A DNA stretch of 19,627 nt, from assembly GCA_031551625.1 (NCBI GenBank), contig JAVBNJ010000031.1:1-19627 (forward strand), read 5' to 3'. This document shows positions 8,023 through 15,968 of the stretch, in pieces. The number at the start of each line of letters is the position of its first letter. The first letter of the stretch is position 1. A program made the translations under genes and the position numbers. Under the pieces are notes generated by a model. It ran no database searches and was not told the origin of the DNA. It saw only the letters and a list, made by a program, of their open reading frames with translations. The stretch comes from JAVBNJ01 sp031551625 (GTDB lineage: Bacteria > Bacteroidota > Bacteroidia > Bacteroidales > UBA932).

Positions 8023-8922
8023 TTAAAATAGTTTTTCTGGGTACACATTGTCGTCATGCAATTGCTGCAACCGCTGTTGCACAGCGGGTTTGTCTTCTTT
8101 GTAGGTAACGCCGAACCATTGCGAAGCAGTGGAAAGCACGGTTACGCTGGCGGTTTTACTTTGCACCAGTTCGTTTACCGCATAGGGAATATAAAATTCC
8201 GATTTCGGGTTGTCGCCGTTCGCTTGCAGGAATTCCTTAAACATACGTTCGGAATGTACAAAGTAATCAGGCGTAAATCCCCACATATTCATCGATACAG
8301 GAGTATCATCGGCCAATAATATATGGTCGCCTTTTTCGTTGATGTATTGGATTTTTCCATCGATCCGTTGAATTTGCGTACGCTCTGCAATATCGGTCAG
8401 ATGATGGCCCCCGTCAACGGTGCACACGCCACGCGAAACAGCTCCTGTTTCCGATAAGGTGTTGCCCACCTGGAATCCCACCATACAATACTTATTTTGC
8501 TGTTCAGCTACGTTTTGCAAAAACTCCGCCAACACACGGAAAGAGTCTACGCCGTAATAATCGTCGGCATTGATAACAGCAAACGGTTCGTGAACAACCG
8601 GTGCACCCATCATTACAGCATGGTTGGTCCCCCACGGCTTCACACGTTCCGGAGTGTAGCTGTAACCGGCGGGAATGTTTTCGATTTCCTGAAAAACAAT
8701 TTCACACGGCACTTTGCCGTTGAATCGCTGGATAAATATAGCGAATTCGGCTTCGAACGAGCGGCGGATAACAAATACCACTTTGCCGAATCCGGCGCGC
8801 AGGGCATCAAATACGGAATAATCCATTATCACTTCACCGTGCGGCCCTACGCCATCAAGTTGTTTGAGTCCACCATAGCGGCTACCCATACCGGCAGCCA
8901 TTATCATCAAAGTTGGTTTCAT
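8023..8922 (-). CDS. Sugar-phosphate nucleotidyltransferase family protein
   Basis: A 299-residue cytoplasmic enzyme of the NTP_transferase (GT-A-like) fold, which joins a nucleotide to a sugar phosphate. The N-terminal signature reads AAGMGSRYGGLKQLD, the nucleotide-binding loop with its catalytic Arg and Lys. A metal-binding motif NADDYYG follows near residue 117. The frame extends upstream to a TTG at 8958, but the ATG at 8922 starts just before the signature strand and is the better start. It diverges from the serine palmitoyltransferase gene across 82 bp. On the minus strand TACCTTTA (8948-8955) is a possible weak -7 box. Homologues in Bacteroidota often sit beside a sugar kinase or phosphotransferase; none is here, so the sugar substrate cannot be named. 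Alternatives are a MurU-like or GlmU-like uridylyltransferase activity. Confidence 0.85.
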   Translation of the reverse strand: MKPTLMIMAAGMGSRYGGLKQLDGVGPHGEVIMDYSVFDALRAGFGKVVFVIRRSFEAEFAIFIQRFNGKVPCEIVFQEIENIPAGYSYTPERVKPWGTNHAVMMGAPVVHEPFAVINADDYYGVDSFRVLAEFLQNVAEQQNKYCMVGFQVGNTLSETGAVSRGVCTVDGGHHLTDIAERTQIQRIDGKIQYINEKGDHILLADDTPVSMNMWGFTPDYFVHSERMFKEFLQANGDNPKSEFYIPYAVNELVQSKTASVTVLSTASQWFGVTYKEDKPAVQQRLQQLHDDNVYPEKLF

Positions 8923-8967
8923 TGTCAAGTACAAGTAAATAATTAAGTAAAGGTACAATTTTTTTTG

Positions 8968-8975
8968 TATATTTG
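8968..8975 (+). promoter_or_regulatory. -7 box for the spt-rprX-rprY block
   Basis: TATATTTG matches TAnnTTTG and lies 29 nt before the ATG of the palmitoyltransferase gene, leaving a leader of about 20 nt. The -33 region has no clear TTTG. It is the only good promoter before the three closely spaced plus-strand genes. Confidence 0.6.
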
Positions 8976-9004
8976 TAGCTTATAAATAAAATTATTCTAA
9001 CCAG

Positions 9005-10204
9005 ATGACGACTTATAAGAATGTTTTGCGTGAACGATGCGCACAATACCGCGAACCGCAGAAAGTACAAGCTGCCGGTGTATATCCTTACTACCGTGCC
9101 ATTGAATCGGAACAAGACACCGAAGTAATTATGAACGGCAAAAAGGTGCTGATGTTCGGATCCAATAGTTATCTGGGTCTTACAAGCCACCCGAAGGTAA
9201 AAGAAGCAGCCATTGCGGCCATTAAGAAATACGGTACGGGATGTGCCGGATCGCGTTTCCTGAACGGAACACTCGATATTCACATAGAACTGGAAAATAA
9301 AATTGCGGAGTTTGTCGGCAAAGCCGGCGCGCTGGTATACAGCACCGGGTTTCAGTCAAACCTGGGGGCGATACCCACTATAACGGGGCGTAATGATTAT
9401 ATTTTGTTGGACGAACTTGATCATGCCTCAATCATCGAAGGAGCGCGATTGTCGTTTGCCAAAACATTAAAGTTCCGTCACAACGACATGGAATCGTTGG
9501 AGAAACTGCTGCAACGTTGCGAACCAGAAGCGATGAAATTGATTGTAGTAGACGGTATATTCAGTATGGAAGGCGATATTGCCAACCTGCCCGAAATAGT
9601 GAAATTGGCCAAGAAATACAATGCCAACATTATGGCCGACGATGCCCATTCATTCGGTGTAATCGGCGATCATGGACGTGGCGTGTCATCGCACTTCGGG
9701 TTGACTGACGATGTAGATATTATCATGGGCACGTTCAGTAAATCGCTGGCGTCTATCGGAGGTTTCCTGGCAGCCGATGCCGATACTATCAATTACATCA
9801 AACATAACTCACGCTCTCTGATTTTCAGTGCCAGCGCCACGCCGAGTGCTACAGCTGCCGCTTTAGCCGCTTTGGAAATTATGAAAGCCGAACCGCAACA
9901 CATGGAGCAGTTATGGAAAAACACCCATTACATGGATAAGGCTTTGCGCAGCCTTGGCTTCGACCTGGGGCATGCCTGTACGCCTATTTTACCGGTAATG
10001 ATTCGCGACAACGCAAAAACATTTATGATGACAAAATTGTTGCTGGAAGAAGGGGTATTCGTGAATCCGGTAGTGTCGCCCGCAGTGCCGAACGATTCGA
10101 CGCTTATCCGCCTTTCGCTGATGGCTACCCATACCCAACAGCAAATAGATTTTGCCATTGATAAGATTGTAGCTGTTGCACGTCGCTTGGAGGTTATAAG
10201 ATAG
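9005..10204 (+). CDS. spt: Serine palmitoyltransferase (alpha-oxoamine synthase family)
   Basis: A 399-residue PLP enzyme that condenses L-serine with a fatty acyl thioester to 3-ketodihydrosphingosine, the first step of sphingolipid synthesis. The Schiff-base lysine is K246 in TFSKSLASIGG. D213 and H215 in ADDAHSFG bind the cofactor, and H140 (LDELDH) is the expected stacking residue. R369 (LIRLSL) should hold the carboxylate. Length and the motif around K246 fit the soluble Bacteroidota serine palmitoyltransferases better than glycine C-acetyltransferase (Kbl) or BioF. Those two remain alternatives, because all share the fold and most residues. The gene is followed after 22 nt by the histidine kinase gene, so co-transcription is likely. 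Products would go to membrane ceramides typical of Bacteroides and its relatives. Confidence 0.85.
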   Translation: MTTYKNVLRERCAQYREPQKVQAAGVYPYYRAIESEQDTEVIMNGKKVLMFGSNSYLGLTSHPKVKEAAIAAIKKYGTGCAGSRFLNGTLDIHIELENKIAEFVGKAGALVYSTGFQSNLGAIPTITGRNDYILLDELDHASIIEGARLSFAKTLKFRHNDMESLEKLLQRCEPEAMKLIVVDGIFSMEGDIANLPEIVKLAKKYNANIMADDAHSFGVIGDHGRGVSSHFGLTDDVDIIMGTFSKSLASIGGFLAADADTINYIKHNSRSLIFSASATPSATAAALAALEIMKAEPQHMEQLWKNTHYMDKALRSLGFDLGHACTPILPVMIRDNAKTFMMTKLLLEEGVFVNPVVSPAVPNDSTLIRLSLMATHTQQQIDFAIDKIVAVARRLEVIR

Positions 10205-10226
10205 GTTCCTGCCGCTATTTGTTTAA

Positions 10227-11579
10227 ATGAATTCCACCTCTCAGAAACGAGTCATCATACTCTTAGCTATTGCTATCGGTATTTGTACTTTGGCGTTGAT
10301 TGGTGCTCAGGTTTCGTGGATACGGGCTACCGCTAAAACTGAACAAGAGAATTTTTTGCACGATATACAACTTTCATTGCAAAAAGTTGTTAACGAAATT
10401 GACAAGCAGGAATCAGGAATGTTGCTGAAACAAGGAATGGCTCCTCGCGCTTTCCAGTCGGACGAGCAGCGGATGCACATGCAAGCTGTTATCAAGCAGC
10501 TGTCTGTGGGCAGCAATCCGATAGAAAAACGTATTTCGATGCAACAAGTAGATACGTTGCTACGTAACTGTTTTCACGCAGTAGGTATTTTTTCGCGCTA
10601 TGATTTTGCAGTAACCGATGACCGGGGTACAATTATTTTCTCCACAACCGGATTCGAGCAAGCTGAACCGGAACGTAGTTACGTTATCATGTTATTTCCA
10701 AATGAACCTGATAATTATATGCATTATTTTCTGAATGTATATATTCCATACAGCCGCGGTTATATCATACATGCCATGCGTTGGATGATTCTGGTGTCAA
10801 CGGTTTTAATATTTATTACTATAGCTACATTTGCGGCCACGCTGATCATTATTTTCCGGCAAAAACGATTGTCAAAGCTGAAAAGCGATTTTGTGAATAA
10901 TGTTACACATGAGTTGAAGACACCAATTACTACTATCATGCTTGCTGCACAAATGTTGCAAGATCCAACGATTCCCTCCTCGCCAGAAAGTATTGACAGA
11001 TTGGCTAAAATGATAAGAAGTGAAAGCCAACAGTTATTACAATTAGTGGAAAGTGTATTGCGCTCGGCTATTGCAGACAATGCTCACTTGCGGCTTAGCA
11101 TAAAGGATATTGAAATGCATGAGTTGATTAAAAAAGTAGTAGCACGGTTTGCTTTGCAGTTTAACACACTGGATGCCTCCTGTGAATTACAGTTACACGC
11201 CGCTCACACTCATGTGATGGGCGATGAGTTACATCTGGCTAACGTACTGTCGAACTTAGTGGACAATGCTATCAAGTACCGCAAAACGGAAAAAATACTG
11301 CACGTAATAGTAAAAACCGAAAATAAGAATAACCATCTGGTACTATCAGTTATTGATAACGGTATGGGATTGGCCGGACATAATATCAAACATTTGTTCG
11401 ATCAATTCTACCGGAAGCCTGTCGAAAATATGCATACGGTAAAAGGTTTCGGGCTGGGTTTATATTATGCAAAAAATATTATTGAATCACTTAATGGGAG
11501 GCTACAAGCCGCCAGTAATGCCGATGACAATGGTAGCACTTTCAGCGTAGAGTTGCCAATATATCACCAAATAGACTAA
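10227..11579 (+). CDS. rprX: Sensor histidine kinase, RprX-like
   Basis: A 450-residue inner-membrane sensor kinase. TM1 spans about 8-31 and TM2 about 183-210, leaving a periplasmic sensor domain of about 150 residues with no recognised fold. The cytoplasmic part has the H-box VTHELKTPI with phosphoacceptor H228, the N-box around N347 (LVDNAIKY), the G1 box D377-G381, an F-box (LFDQFYR, 390-396) and the G2 box GFGLGL (407-412), so it should be active. The H-box context and the partner regulator match the RprX/RprY system of Bacteroides, which I recall only from memory, so the symbol is tentative. The gene lies 22 nt after spt and 3 nt before the regulator gene. Confidence 0.88.
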   Translation: MNSTSQKRVIILLAIAIGICTLALIGAQVSWIRATAKTEQENFLHDIQLSLQKVVNEIDKQESGMLLKQGMAPRAFQSDEQRMHMQAVIKQLSVGSNPIEKRISMQQVDTLLRNCFHAVGIFSRYDFAVTDDRGTIIFSTTGFEQAEPERSYVIMLFPNEPDNYMHYFLNVYIPYSRGYIIHAMRWMILVSTVLIFITIATFAATLIIIFRQKRLSKLKSDFVNNVTHELKTPITTIMLAAQMLQDPTIPSSPESIDRLAKMIRSESQQLLQLVESVLRSAIADNAHLRLSIKDIEMHELIKKVVARFALQFNTLDASCELQLHAAHTHVMGDELHLANVLSNLVDNAIKYRKTEKILHVIVKTENKNNHLVLSVIDNGMGLAGHNIKHLFDQFYRKPVENMHTVKGFGLGLYYAKNIIESLNGRLQAASNADDNGSTFSVELPIYHQID

Positions 11580-11582
11580 ACT

Positions 11583-12278
11583 ATGGAACGCAAGAAAACA
11601 CAAATCCTGTTAGCAGAAGACGATGAAAACATGGGCGCGTTGTTGCGCGATTATTTGAATGTGAAAGGCTATGCTGCCGATTGGTATAGTGATGGAGAGC
11701 AGGCTTCGAAACATTTTCTCAGCAAAAGATATGATATTTGTATTCTTGATGTAATGATGCCTAAGAAAGACGGATTTACGGTAGCCAAAGAGATACGGCT
11801 AATGGCACCAGGTGTTCCTCTTATTTTCCTTACGGCAAAATCGCAACGCGATGATGTGCTGGAAGGATTTGCTACGGGTGCCGACGATTACCTGACGAAA
11901 CCATTCAACATCGAAGAATTGTTATTACGCATCGAGGCTATCTTGCGTCGTACGAAGAATACAGTGGCTGAAAACGACCTTGATAAGACATTCCAAATAG
12001 GTAGTTATGCATTCGATTTCGGGAAACAAATATTGATGCGAAATGGAAAAACAATTGTATTGACAACCAAGGAGGCACAACTATTGCGACTATTGTGTGT
12101 CAACAAAAATCAAGTGCTCGACCGGAACTTTGCTCTCAGCACCATTTGGGCGGAAGACAGCTACTTCAATGCCCGCAGTATGGATGTCTACATTACTAAG
12201 TTGCGCAAATACCTGAAAGACGATCAGACGGTAACTATCCTGAACGTACGCGGCCGTGGTTTTAAATTGATTTCATAA
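11583..12278 (+). CDS. rprY: OmpR-family response regulator, RprY-like
   Basis: A 231-residue DNA-binding response regulator, the partner of the kinase that ends 3 nt upstream. The receiver domain (about 7-120) has the acidic pair at 12-14, phosphoacceptor D56 (ILDVMMP), T84 and K106 (LTKPF). The winged-helix domain (about 135-231) shows the usual C-terminal hairpin VRGRGFKL. All key residues are intact, so phosphotransfer from H228 of the kinase is expected. The receiver sequence strongly recalls RprY of Bacteroidales. Targets are not visible here, but gene order makes spt a candidate. Confidence 0.92.
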   Translation: MERKKTQILLAEDDENMGALLRDYLNVKGYAADWYSDGEQASKHFLSKRYDICILDVMMPKKDGFTVAKEIRLMAPGVPLIFLTAKSQRDDVLEGFATGADDYLTKPFNIEELLLRIEAILRRTKNTVAENDLDKTFQIGSYAFDFGKQILMRNGKTIVLTTKEAQLLRLLCVNKNQVLDRNFALSTIWAEDSYFNARSMDVYITKLRKYLKDDQTVTILNVRGRGFKLIS

Positions 12279-12287
12279 AATATTTAG

Positions 12288-12295
12288 TAAATTTG
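12288..12295 (+). promoter_or_regulatory. -7 box before the GH16-like gene
   Basis: TAAATTTG matches TAnnTTTG just after the regulator stop codon. An ATTG at 12266-12269 lies at about the right distance for a -33 box. The ATG follows 45 nt later, so this gene probably has its own transcript. Confidence 0.6.
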
Positions 12296-12340
12296 CAAAA
12301 GGTTTATTGCTACATTAACTTATCACATTAATAAATTATT

Positions 12341-13534
12341 ATGTTCGGACTATTCTCTCCAGTACCCTCCACGAAAGCATATGAGCAGAAACAGTTGCTG
12401 CAGGAAACGATGTATGCACGTTACCAGGAAATTCTAAAGTCGTCCGATTTCAAACGTTACCAGGAACTGAAAGAATACGTGGAATCGCCCGAACATAAAA
12501 AAGAACTTGCGGTTATCCGTGCCCTGTCGTATAAGAATAGTAAAGAAGCGATGCTCGAAAAACGATTGAAAGAATTGCGCAAATATAAGGAAGTAAAAAT
12601 ATTTCGCCAATCGGGAGTGGATTCCGACTCCCCTTATGTGCGTGAATACATTGATTTGGAGGATAAAGTAGCATCGCCATCGTTCCGCCAGCACAAGGCC
12701 TATTTGCAAAATAAAAATCGTTATAAGGAAAGTGAACAATACCTCAAACAAAAGGAATACCAACGGTTGGTAAAGTCCGAGCATGTAAAACAATATTACA
12801 AAATTCAACAAAAGTATGCGGCTGCTTTTACCGAAATTACACGATGGGAAACAAAATTCAACGATGAATTCAACGAACCCCGCCTGAGTGAACAATGGGG
12901 TACCAGGCCATACTGGAGTACGGTTCTATTTGACCGTAACTACTCGCACAATGAGGAAGAGCATCGTTTGAGCGAAGGACAGAATATACAGTTTGCAGGT
13001 AATGTAGTACAAATTATAACACGCCGTGAGCAGGCTACAGGATTGGCCTGGGACGAGAAACAGGGGTTCATTCCACGTGTGTTCGACTACACCTCAGACA
13101 TGTTGAGCACTGCTCACTACTTTGAAATGCAGTACGGGCGTTTGGAAGCAAAGTTGTGTTTCCCGAATGTGAAAAACTTGTACAGTGTATGCTGGTTGGG
13201 CAGCGGACGCCCTTTGCCTACTATCAGTGTGGCGCACTACTGTAACAAACGGTTAGTGATGGGCGCTTATGCCGACGACAAAGTTGCAGCAGTAACTAAA
13301 AAGTTAACATTGAAAAATAATACCTTTTATGTATTCCAATTAGAGCGCACGCCAACTACTCTTACATGGTATATCAACGGCAAAAAAATGTTCGAATGCG
13401 CCAACCCTTCCTCCGAACCGCTTTATATTGCATTAACTGCCGGCGTACTGGGCGCCACGAATGATGCGCTATTGCCTGCTGCTTTCGAGTGCGACTATGT
13501 GAAAATGGAGCAGTTGAAATGCGGAACAAAATAA
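12341..13534 (+). CDS. Coiled-coil protein with degenerate GH16/LamG-like domain
   Basis: A 397-residue protein without signal peptide or membrane segment, so probably cytoplasmic. Residues 15-165 are highly charged helices rich in Lys, Glu and Tyr, with loose repeats of the pattern SPEHKK/SPSFRQHKAYL/SEQYLKQKEY. Residues 168-392 look like a concanavalin-type jelly roll of the GH16/LamG kind: it opens with WETKFNDEFN, has GRLEAKLCFP (266-275) and closes with AFECDYVKME. In active GH16 enzymes the next strand carries ExDxxE. Here that place reads PTISVAHYC (293-301), with no acidic residue, so hydrolase activity is doubtful. I recall similar helix-plus-GH16 proteins in Bacteroidales but know no function; a binding or scaffold role is inference. 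Confidence 0.7.
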   Translation: MFGLFSPVPSTKAYEQKQLLQETMYARYQEILKSSDFKRYQELKEYVESPEHKKELAVIRALSYKNSKEAMLEKRLKELRKYKEVKIFRQSGVDSDSPYVREYIDLEDKVASPSFRQHKAYLQNKNRYKESEQYLKQKEYQRLVKSEHVKQYYKIQQKYAAAFTEITRWETKFNDEFNEPRLSEQWGTRPYWSTVLFDRNYSHNEEEHRLSEGQNIQFAGNVVQIITRREQATGLAWDEKQGFIPRVFDYTSDMLSTAHYFEMQYGRLEAKLCFPNVKNLYSVCWLGSGRPLPTISVAHYCNKRLVMGAYADDKVAAVTKKLTLKNNTFYVFQLERTPTTLTWYINGKKMFECANPSSEPLYIALTAGVLGATNDALLPAAFECDYVKMEQLKCGTK

Positions 13535-13644
13535 TTTTTGCTTGGTGATGTGGACTTTGTATAATTAATTATCTGCAATGTCTATTTAAAAGCACGAAGG
13601 CGTGAAAGGTACATGTATGAACGAGTAAACATTGTTCAGCCTTA

Positions 13645-14190
13645 TCACCCCTTTTGTATATCCTTCAAATTTTCGCGAATCATTTCGGTGAGCATGCGTA
13701 CTACTTGTACGTCGTTCAGCGGCAAGCCGTCGAGTACTTCTTTCACTTCGCGTGTGTCGAACGTGTAGGTGTTACCGTTGTGAGTATGTGTATACACAAA
13801 ATCAATTTGCGGATTGGCCGATACCAGCAGCACTACTGCATTGGCCGTGTCACCGAGCGACGGCCGGTCGATGTGCGCATGGCCGAATGTCGCCGTTACC
13901 TTGGTGCCTTTGCCCACAGCCGATTCTATTGCAAGGCTGCCGCCGGTTTGTTCAGCGCTTTGCTTGAACAGCGGCAAGCCAAGCCCCACCTTGCGTGTAG
14001 TGCGCGAGGTAAAATACGGGTCGGTTACGCGCGCCACCTGTTCGGGCGTCATCCCTTTGCCATTGTCTTCAATGGTAATGGCGAGTACGTCGGTCGCTGT
14101 GTCTTCGTCAATAAGAATATATATCAGCGTGGCGCCTGCGCTAATCGAGTTTTGTACAATGTCGAGGATATGTAAGGATAAATCGTTCAC
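13645..14190 (-). CDS. GHKL-type ATP-binding protein (hydrogenase-cluster family)
   Basis: A 181-residue stand-alone histidine-kinase-type ATPase domain. The N-box contains N14 (LDIVQNSISAGA), the G1 box is DNGKGM (42-47) and the lid with G2 box reads SRTTRKVGLGLPL (62-74). No H-box, membrane segment or receiver is present. A C-terminal tail of about 60 residues ends in a predicted helix. This compact family starts exactly this way and, from established knowledge, is often found beside PHP and DRTGG genes in [FeFe]-hydrogenase operons of anaerobes. The start is a GTG; an in-frame stop lies ten codons upstream and no ATG lies between. It ends the minus-strand run, 10 nt after the small membrane-protein gene. 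Regulatory kinase or anti-sigma-like roles are guesses. Confidence 0.8.
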   Translation of the reverse strand: MNDLSLHILDIVQNSISAGATLIYILIDEDTATDVLAITIEDNGKGMTPEQVARVTDPYFTSRTTRKVGLGLPLFKQSAEQTGGSLAIESAVGKGTKVTATFGHAHIDRPSLGDTANAVVLLVSANPQIDFVYTHTHNGNTYTFDTREVKEVLDGLPLNDVQVVRMLTEMIRENLKDIQKG

Positions 14191-14200
14191 AGCGGTATTG

Positions 14201-14389
14201 TCATTTTAATTTACGAAGAAGATTAACAAATATAATACTGTTTGCAATGAAAACTATATTGATGAAAAAAAAGCTTGCTATCGAATGGGCTGTGTAGGAT
14301 TCTCCCCAAAAAAAGAGAAAAATTATAACCCAAAATAATAACATAGCTACGTTGCAAGCAAGTAATAATCGCAGAATGGTCTTTTTCAT
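14201..14389 (-). CDS. Small two-helix membrane protein, unknown function
   Basis: A 62-residue protein with two hydrophobic segments, about 8-28 and 38-56, joined by a short polar loop (GESYTAHS), with basic residues at both ends (MKK at the start and LLRKLK at the end), so both ends are probably cytoplasmic. I do not recognise a family. It fits 6 nt after the thioesterase stop and 10 nt before the ATPase start, which supports it as a real translated gene. Confidence 0.6.
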   Translation of the reverse strand: MKKTILRLLLACNVAMLLFWVIIFLFFWGESYTAHSIASFFFINIVFIANSIIFVNLLRKLK

Positions 14390-14395
14390 GATAAA

Positions 14396-15142
14396 TTAGT
14401 ATTTATTCCACTTTGTCCGCATCCGCGCCAATTCTTTGCCGTCGCCCGTGCGCAGCACCGACGAAATAAATTCGGTGTTACTAATCGCACTGGTGGCAAC
14501 CGTGTAGCTATCGCCGGCTTTGGCTTGTTGCAGGAAGTTAACTTCGATTTCGGAAAGTGTGTGTTGTTGCGTAAAGTCGAAGCCGAAACTGTCGAGCCCC
14601 CATTCAATATATTTAGTGTTGTTCACATGCAGGTTCATGTCAATATCGCTGGGAACTACTGCTAAAGCAGTTGCCTGTTGAGGATTTTCAGGGACTGGTA
14701 GTTTATCCAGCTTTTCTTCTATTGCATGTTTACCTGCGGGCACAGGAAAGTGGTCGCGGAAATCGTCCATGCGTTGTGGACGGCCTGTAGAAAGGCTTAG
14801 AATGTGCCATGACGAGGTTGCGGTAAAATAAATTTCGTTGTTTACCCATCCTTCAAAATCGCGGAATGCAGTAAGTGTTTCCGGCTCCTTGCCCCACGTT
14901 TCGAGGCGTAGCGTGTCGCCCCATTGCGGGTAACGGTACATCACTAATTTTATTTTCGACAATACCCAAAATAATCCTTTTGCTTGTAGATGCTCGTAAC
15001 CGAACCCGTGTTGGCTGGCATGCAGCCACGCAGCCTCCTGCAACAGCAGGAAGATACTAGGAATAGTTATTTTTCGCTCGGCATTGACAAAGTAAGTGGG
15101 TACTTTTAATTCTTCAACGAATGTTTTAGCTGTGAAGTCCAT
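14396..15142 (-). CDS. Acyl-ACP thioesterase (FatA/FatB-like)
   Basis: A 248-residue cytoplasmic double-hotdog enzyme that hydrolyses acyl-ACP to free fatty acid. The first hotdog (about 5-130) includes the helix LLLQEAAWLHASQHG. The second contains the catalytic loop SDIDMNLHVNNTKYIEW (165-181) with D168, N170 and H172 as the conserved D-x-N-x-H residues. A conserved Glu follows near 198-200. Length matches the bacterial acyl-ACP thioesterases of PF01643. Its start overlaps the end of the PHP gene by 17 nt, so translation is probably coupled. In an anaerobe the product could feed fatty-acid release or lipid remodelling; chain-length preference cannot be read from the sequence. Confidence 0.9.
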   Translation of the reverse strand: MDFTAKTFVEELKVPTYFVNAERKITIPSIFLLLQEAAWLHASQHGFGYEHLQAKGLFWVLSKIKLVMYRYPQWGDTLRLETWGKEPETLTAFRDFEGWVNNEIYFTATSSWHILSLSTGRPQRMDDFRDHFPVPAGKHAIEEKLDKLPVPENPQQATALAVVPSDIDMNLHVNNTKYIEWGLDSFGFDFTQQHTLSEIEVNFLQQAKAGDSYTVATSAISNTEFISSVLRTGDGKELARMRTKWNKY

Positions 15143-15968
15143 TCTGTAAAGCGTTTTTTATTTCGTTAAACGTTCGTTTGTGCAATTGCAATTCGGTGTA
15201 GCAGCAACCAATGTCGTCAATGCAATGTGCATCGGACGAGTGAATGAAGGTGTACTTGGCGAGGTACTTATTTTTTTCTAAAAATGCTTCGGTCGTAATG
15301 TGTTTCGACAGTTCCAACGCCTCCACTTTCAAATCGGGTGGCACAAAACCCAGTTGGCTAAGCAGGCTGTTCTGCGCCTTGTTGATGTGTGCCGGAATGA
15401 AGATGCCACCCAACCGGTGCACCTCGGCCTCCACTTCGTCGATACTCTTGGAGAGCGCGTTAATCAAAAGGTATGGCTCTTCATCAACAATTTCTTCGGC
15501 TTCGTTTATTACCAGCTGGTAGCCGAATTTATCGACATCGTTCTCGATAGGTGGCAGGTTGGCTTTCAGGAATTGCTGAAACTCCGCCAACGTTTCGGAT
15601 GTTTCGAAAAAGGCCAGGCAGTGTACTTCTTCGCGTGTGGTTACTTCGGCGCCACACAACACAAAAATGCCTTCGCGGACACCTACTTTTTTAATTTCTT
15701 CGCACTGGCGTGTACTGTTGTGGTCGGTAACGCCTATGATGTCTAATCCGCGTTCCGCCGCGCGTGCAATAATCTGCCGCGGCGTCATCTCAATGTCGCC
15801 GCAGGGCGAAAGCACTGTGTGCAAGTGCAGGTCGGCACGATAGGTATGTAATGGCAGTGGACGGTCGACAAGCGCATCGTCATTGCAAGGAACGAAGCAA
15901 TCTTGTGATGCGCCAGCACTGCTTACAGCCGACTGCCCACTGTTACCTATGTCGCTACACTTATTCAT
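15126..15968 (-). CDS. PHP-domain metal-dependent phosphoesterase
   Basis: A 280-residue protein of the PHP family, which uses two or three metal ions to hydrolyse phosphoesters. Metal ligands can be seen in order: H48 and H50 (DLHLHT), D82 and H83 (VTDHNS), probably E108 (CGAEVT), H116, H194 (PAHINK), D246 and H248 (SSDAHCID). The domain begins at about residue 42. The first 40 residues are an unusual polar extension, part of which (about 22-31) is encoded by a dispersed repeat. The ATG at 15968 overlaps the serine-hydrolase stop by 8 nt, and no other ATG precedes the domain. Relatives often lie in [FeFe]-hydrogenase clusters with the ATPase and DRTGG families. The substrate is unknown. Confidence 0.85.
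   Translation of the reverse strand: MNKCSDIGNSGQSAVSSAGASQDCFVPCNDDALVDRPLPLHTYRADLHLHTVLSPCGDIEMTPRQIIARAAERGLDIIGVTDHNSTRQCEEIKKVGVREGIFVLCGAEVTTREEVHCLAFFETSETLAEFQQFLKANLPPIENDVDKFGYQLVINEAEEIVDEEPYLLINALSKSIDEVEAEVHRLGGIFIPAHINKAQNSLLSQLGFVPPDLKVEALELSKHITTEAFLEKNKYLAKYTFIHSSDAHCIDDIGCCYTELQLHKRTFNEIKNALQNGLHS
15878..15903 (+). repeat. 26-nt dispersed repeat inside the PHP gene
   Basis: The unit begins CGTCATTGCAAGGAACG and ends AAGCAATCT. It equals the reverse complement of 7956-7981 except for one base. It lies within the N-terminal coding part of the PHP gene, antisense to it, and encodes about residues 22-31. Confidence 0.85.
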
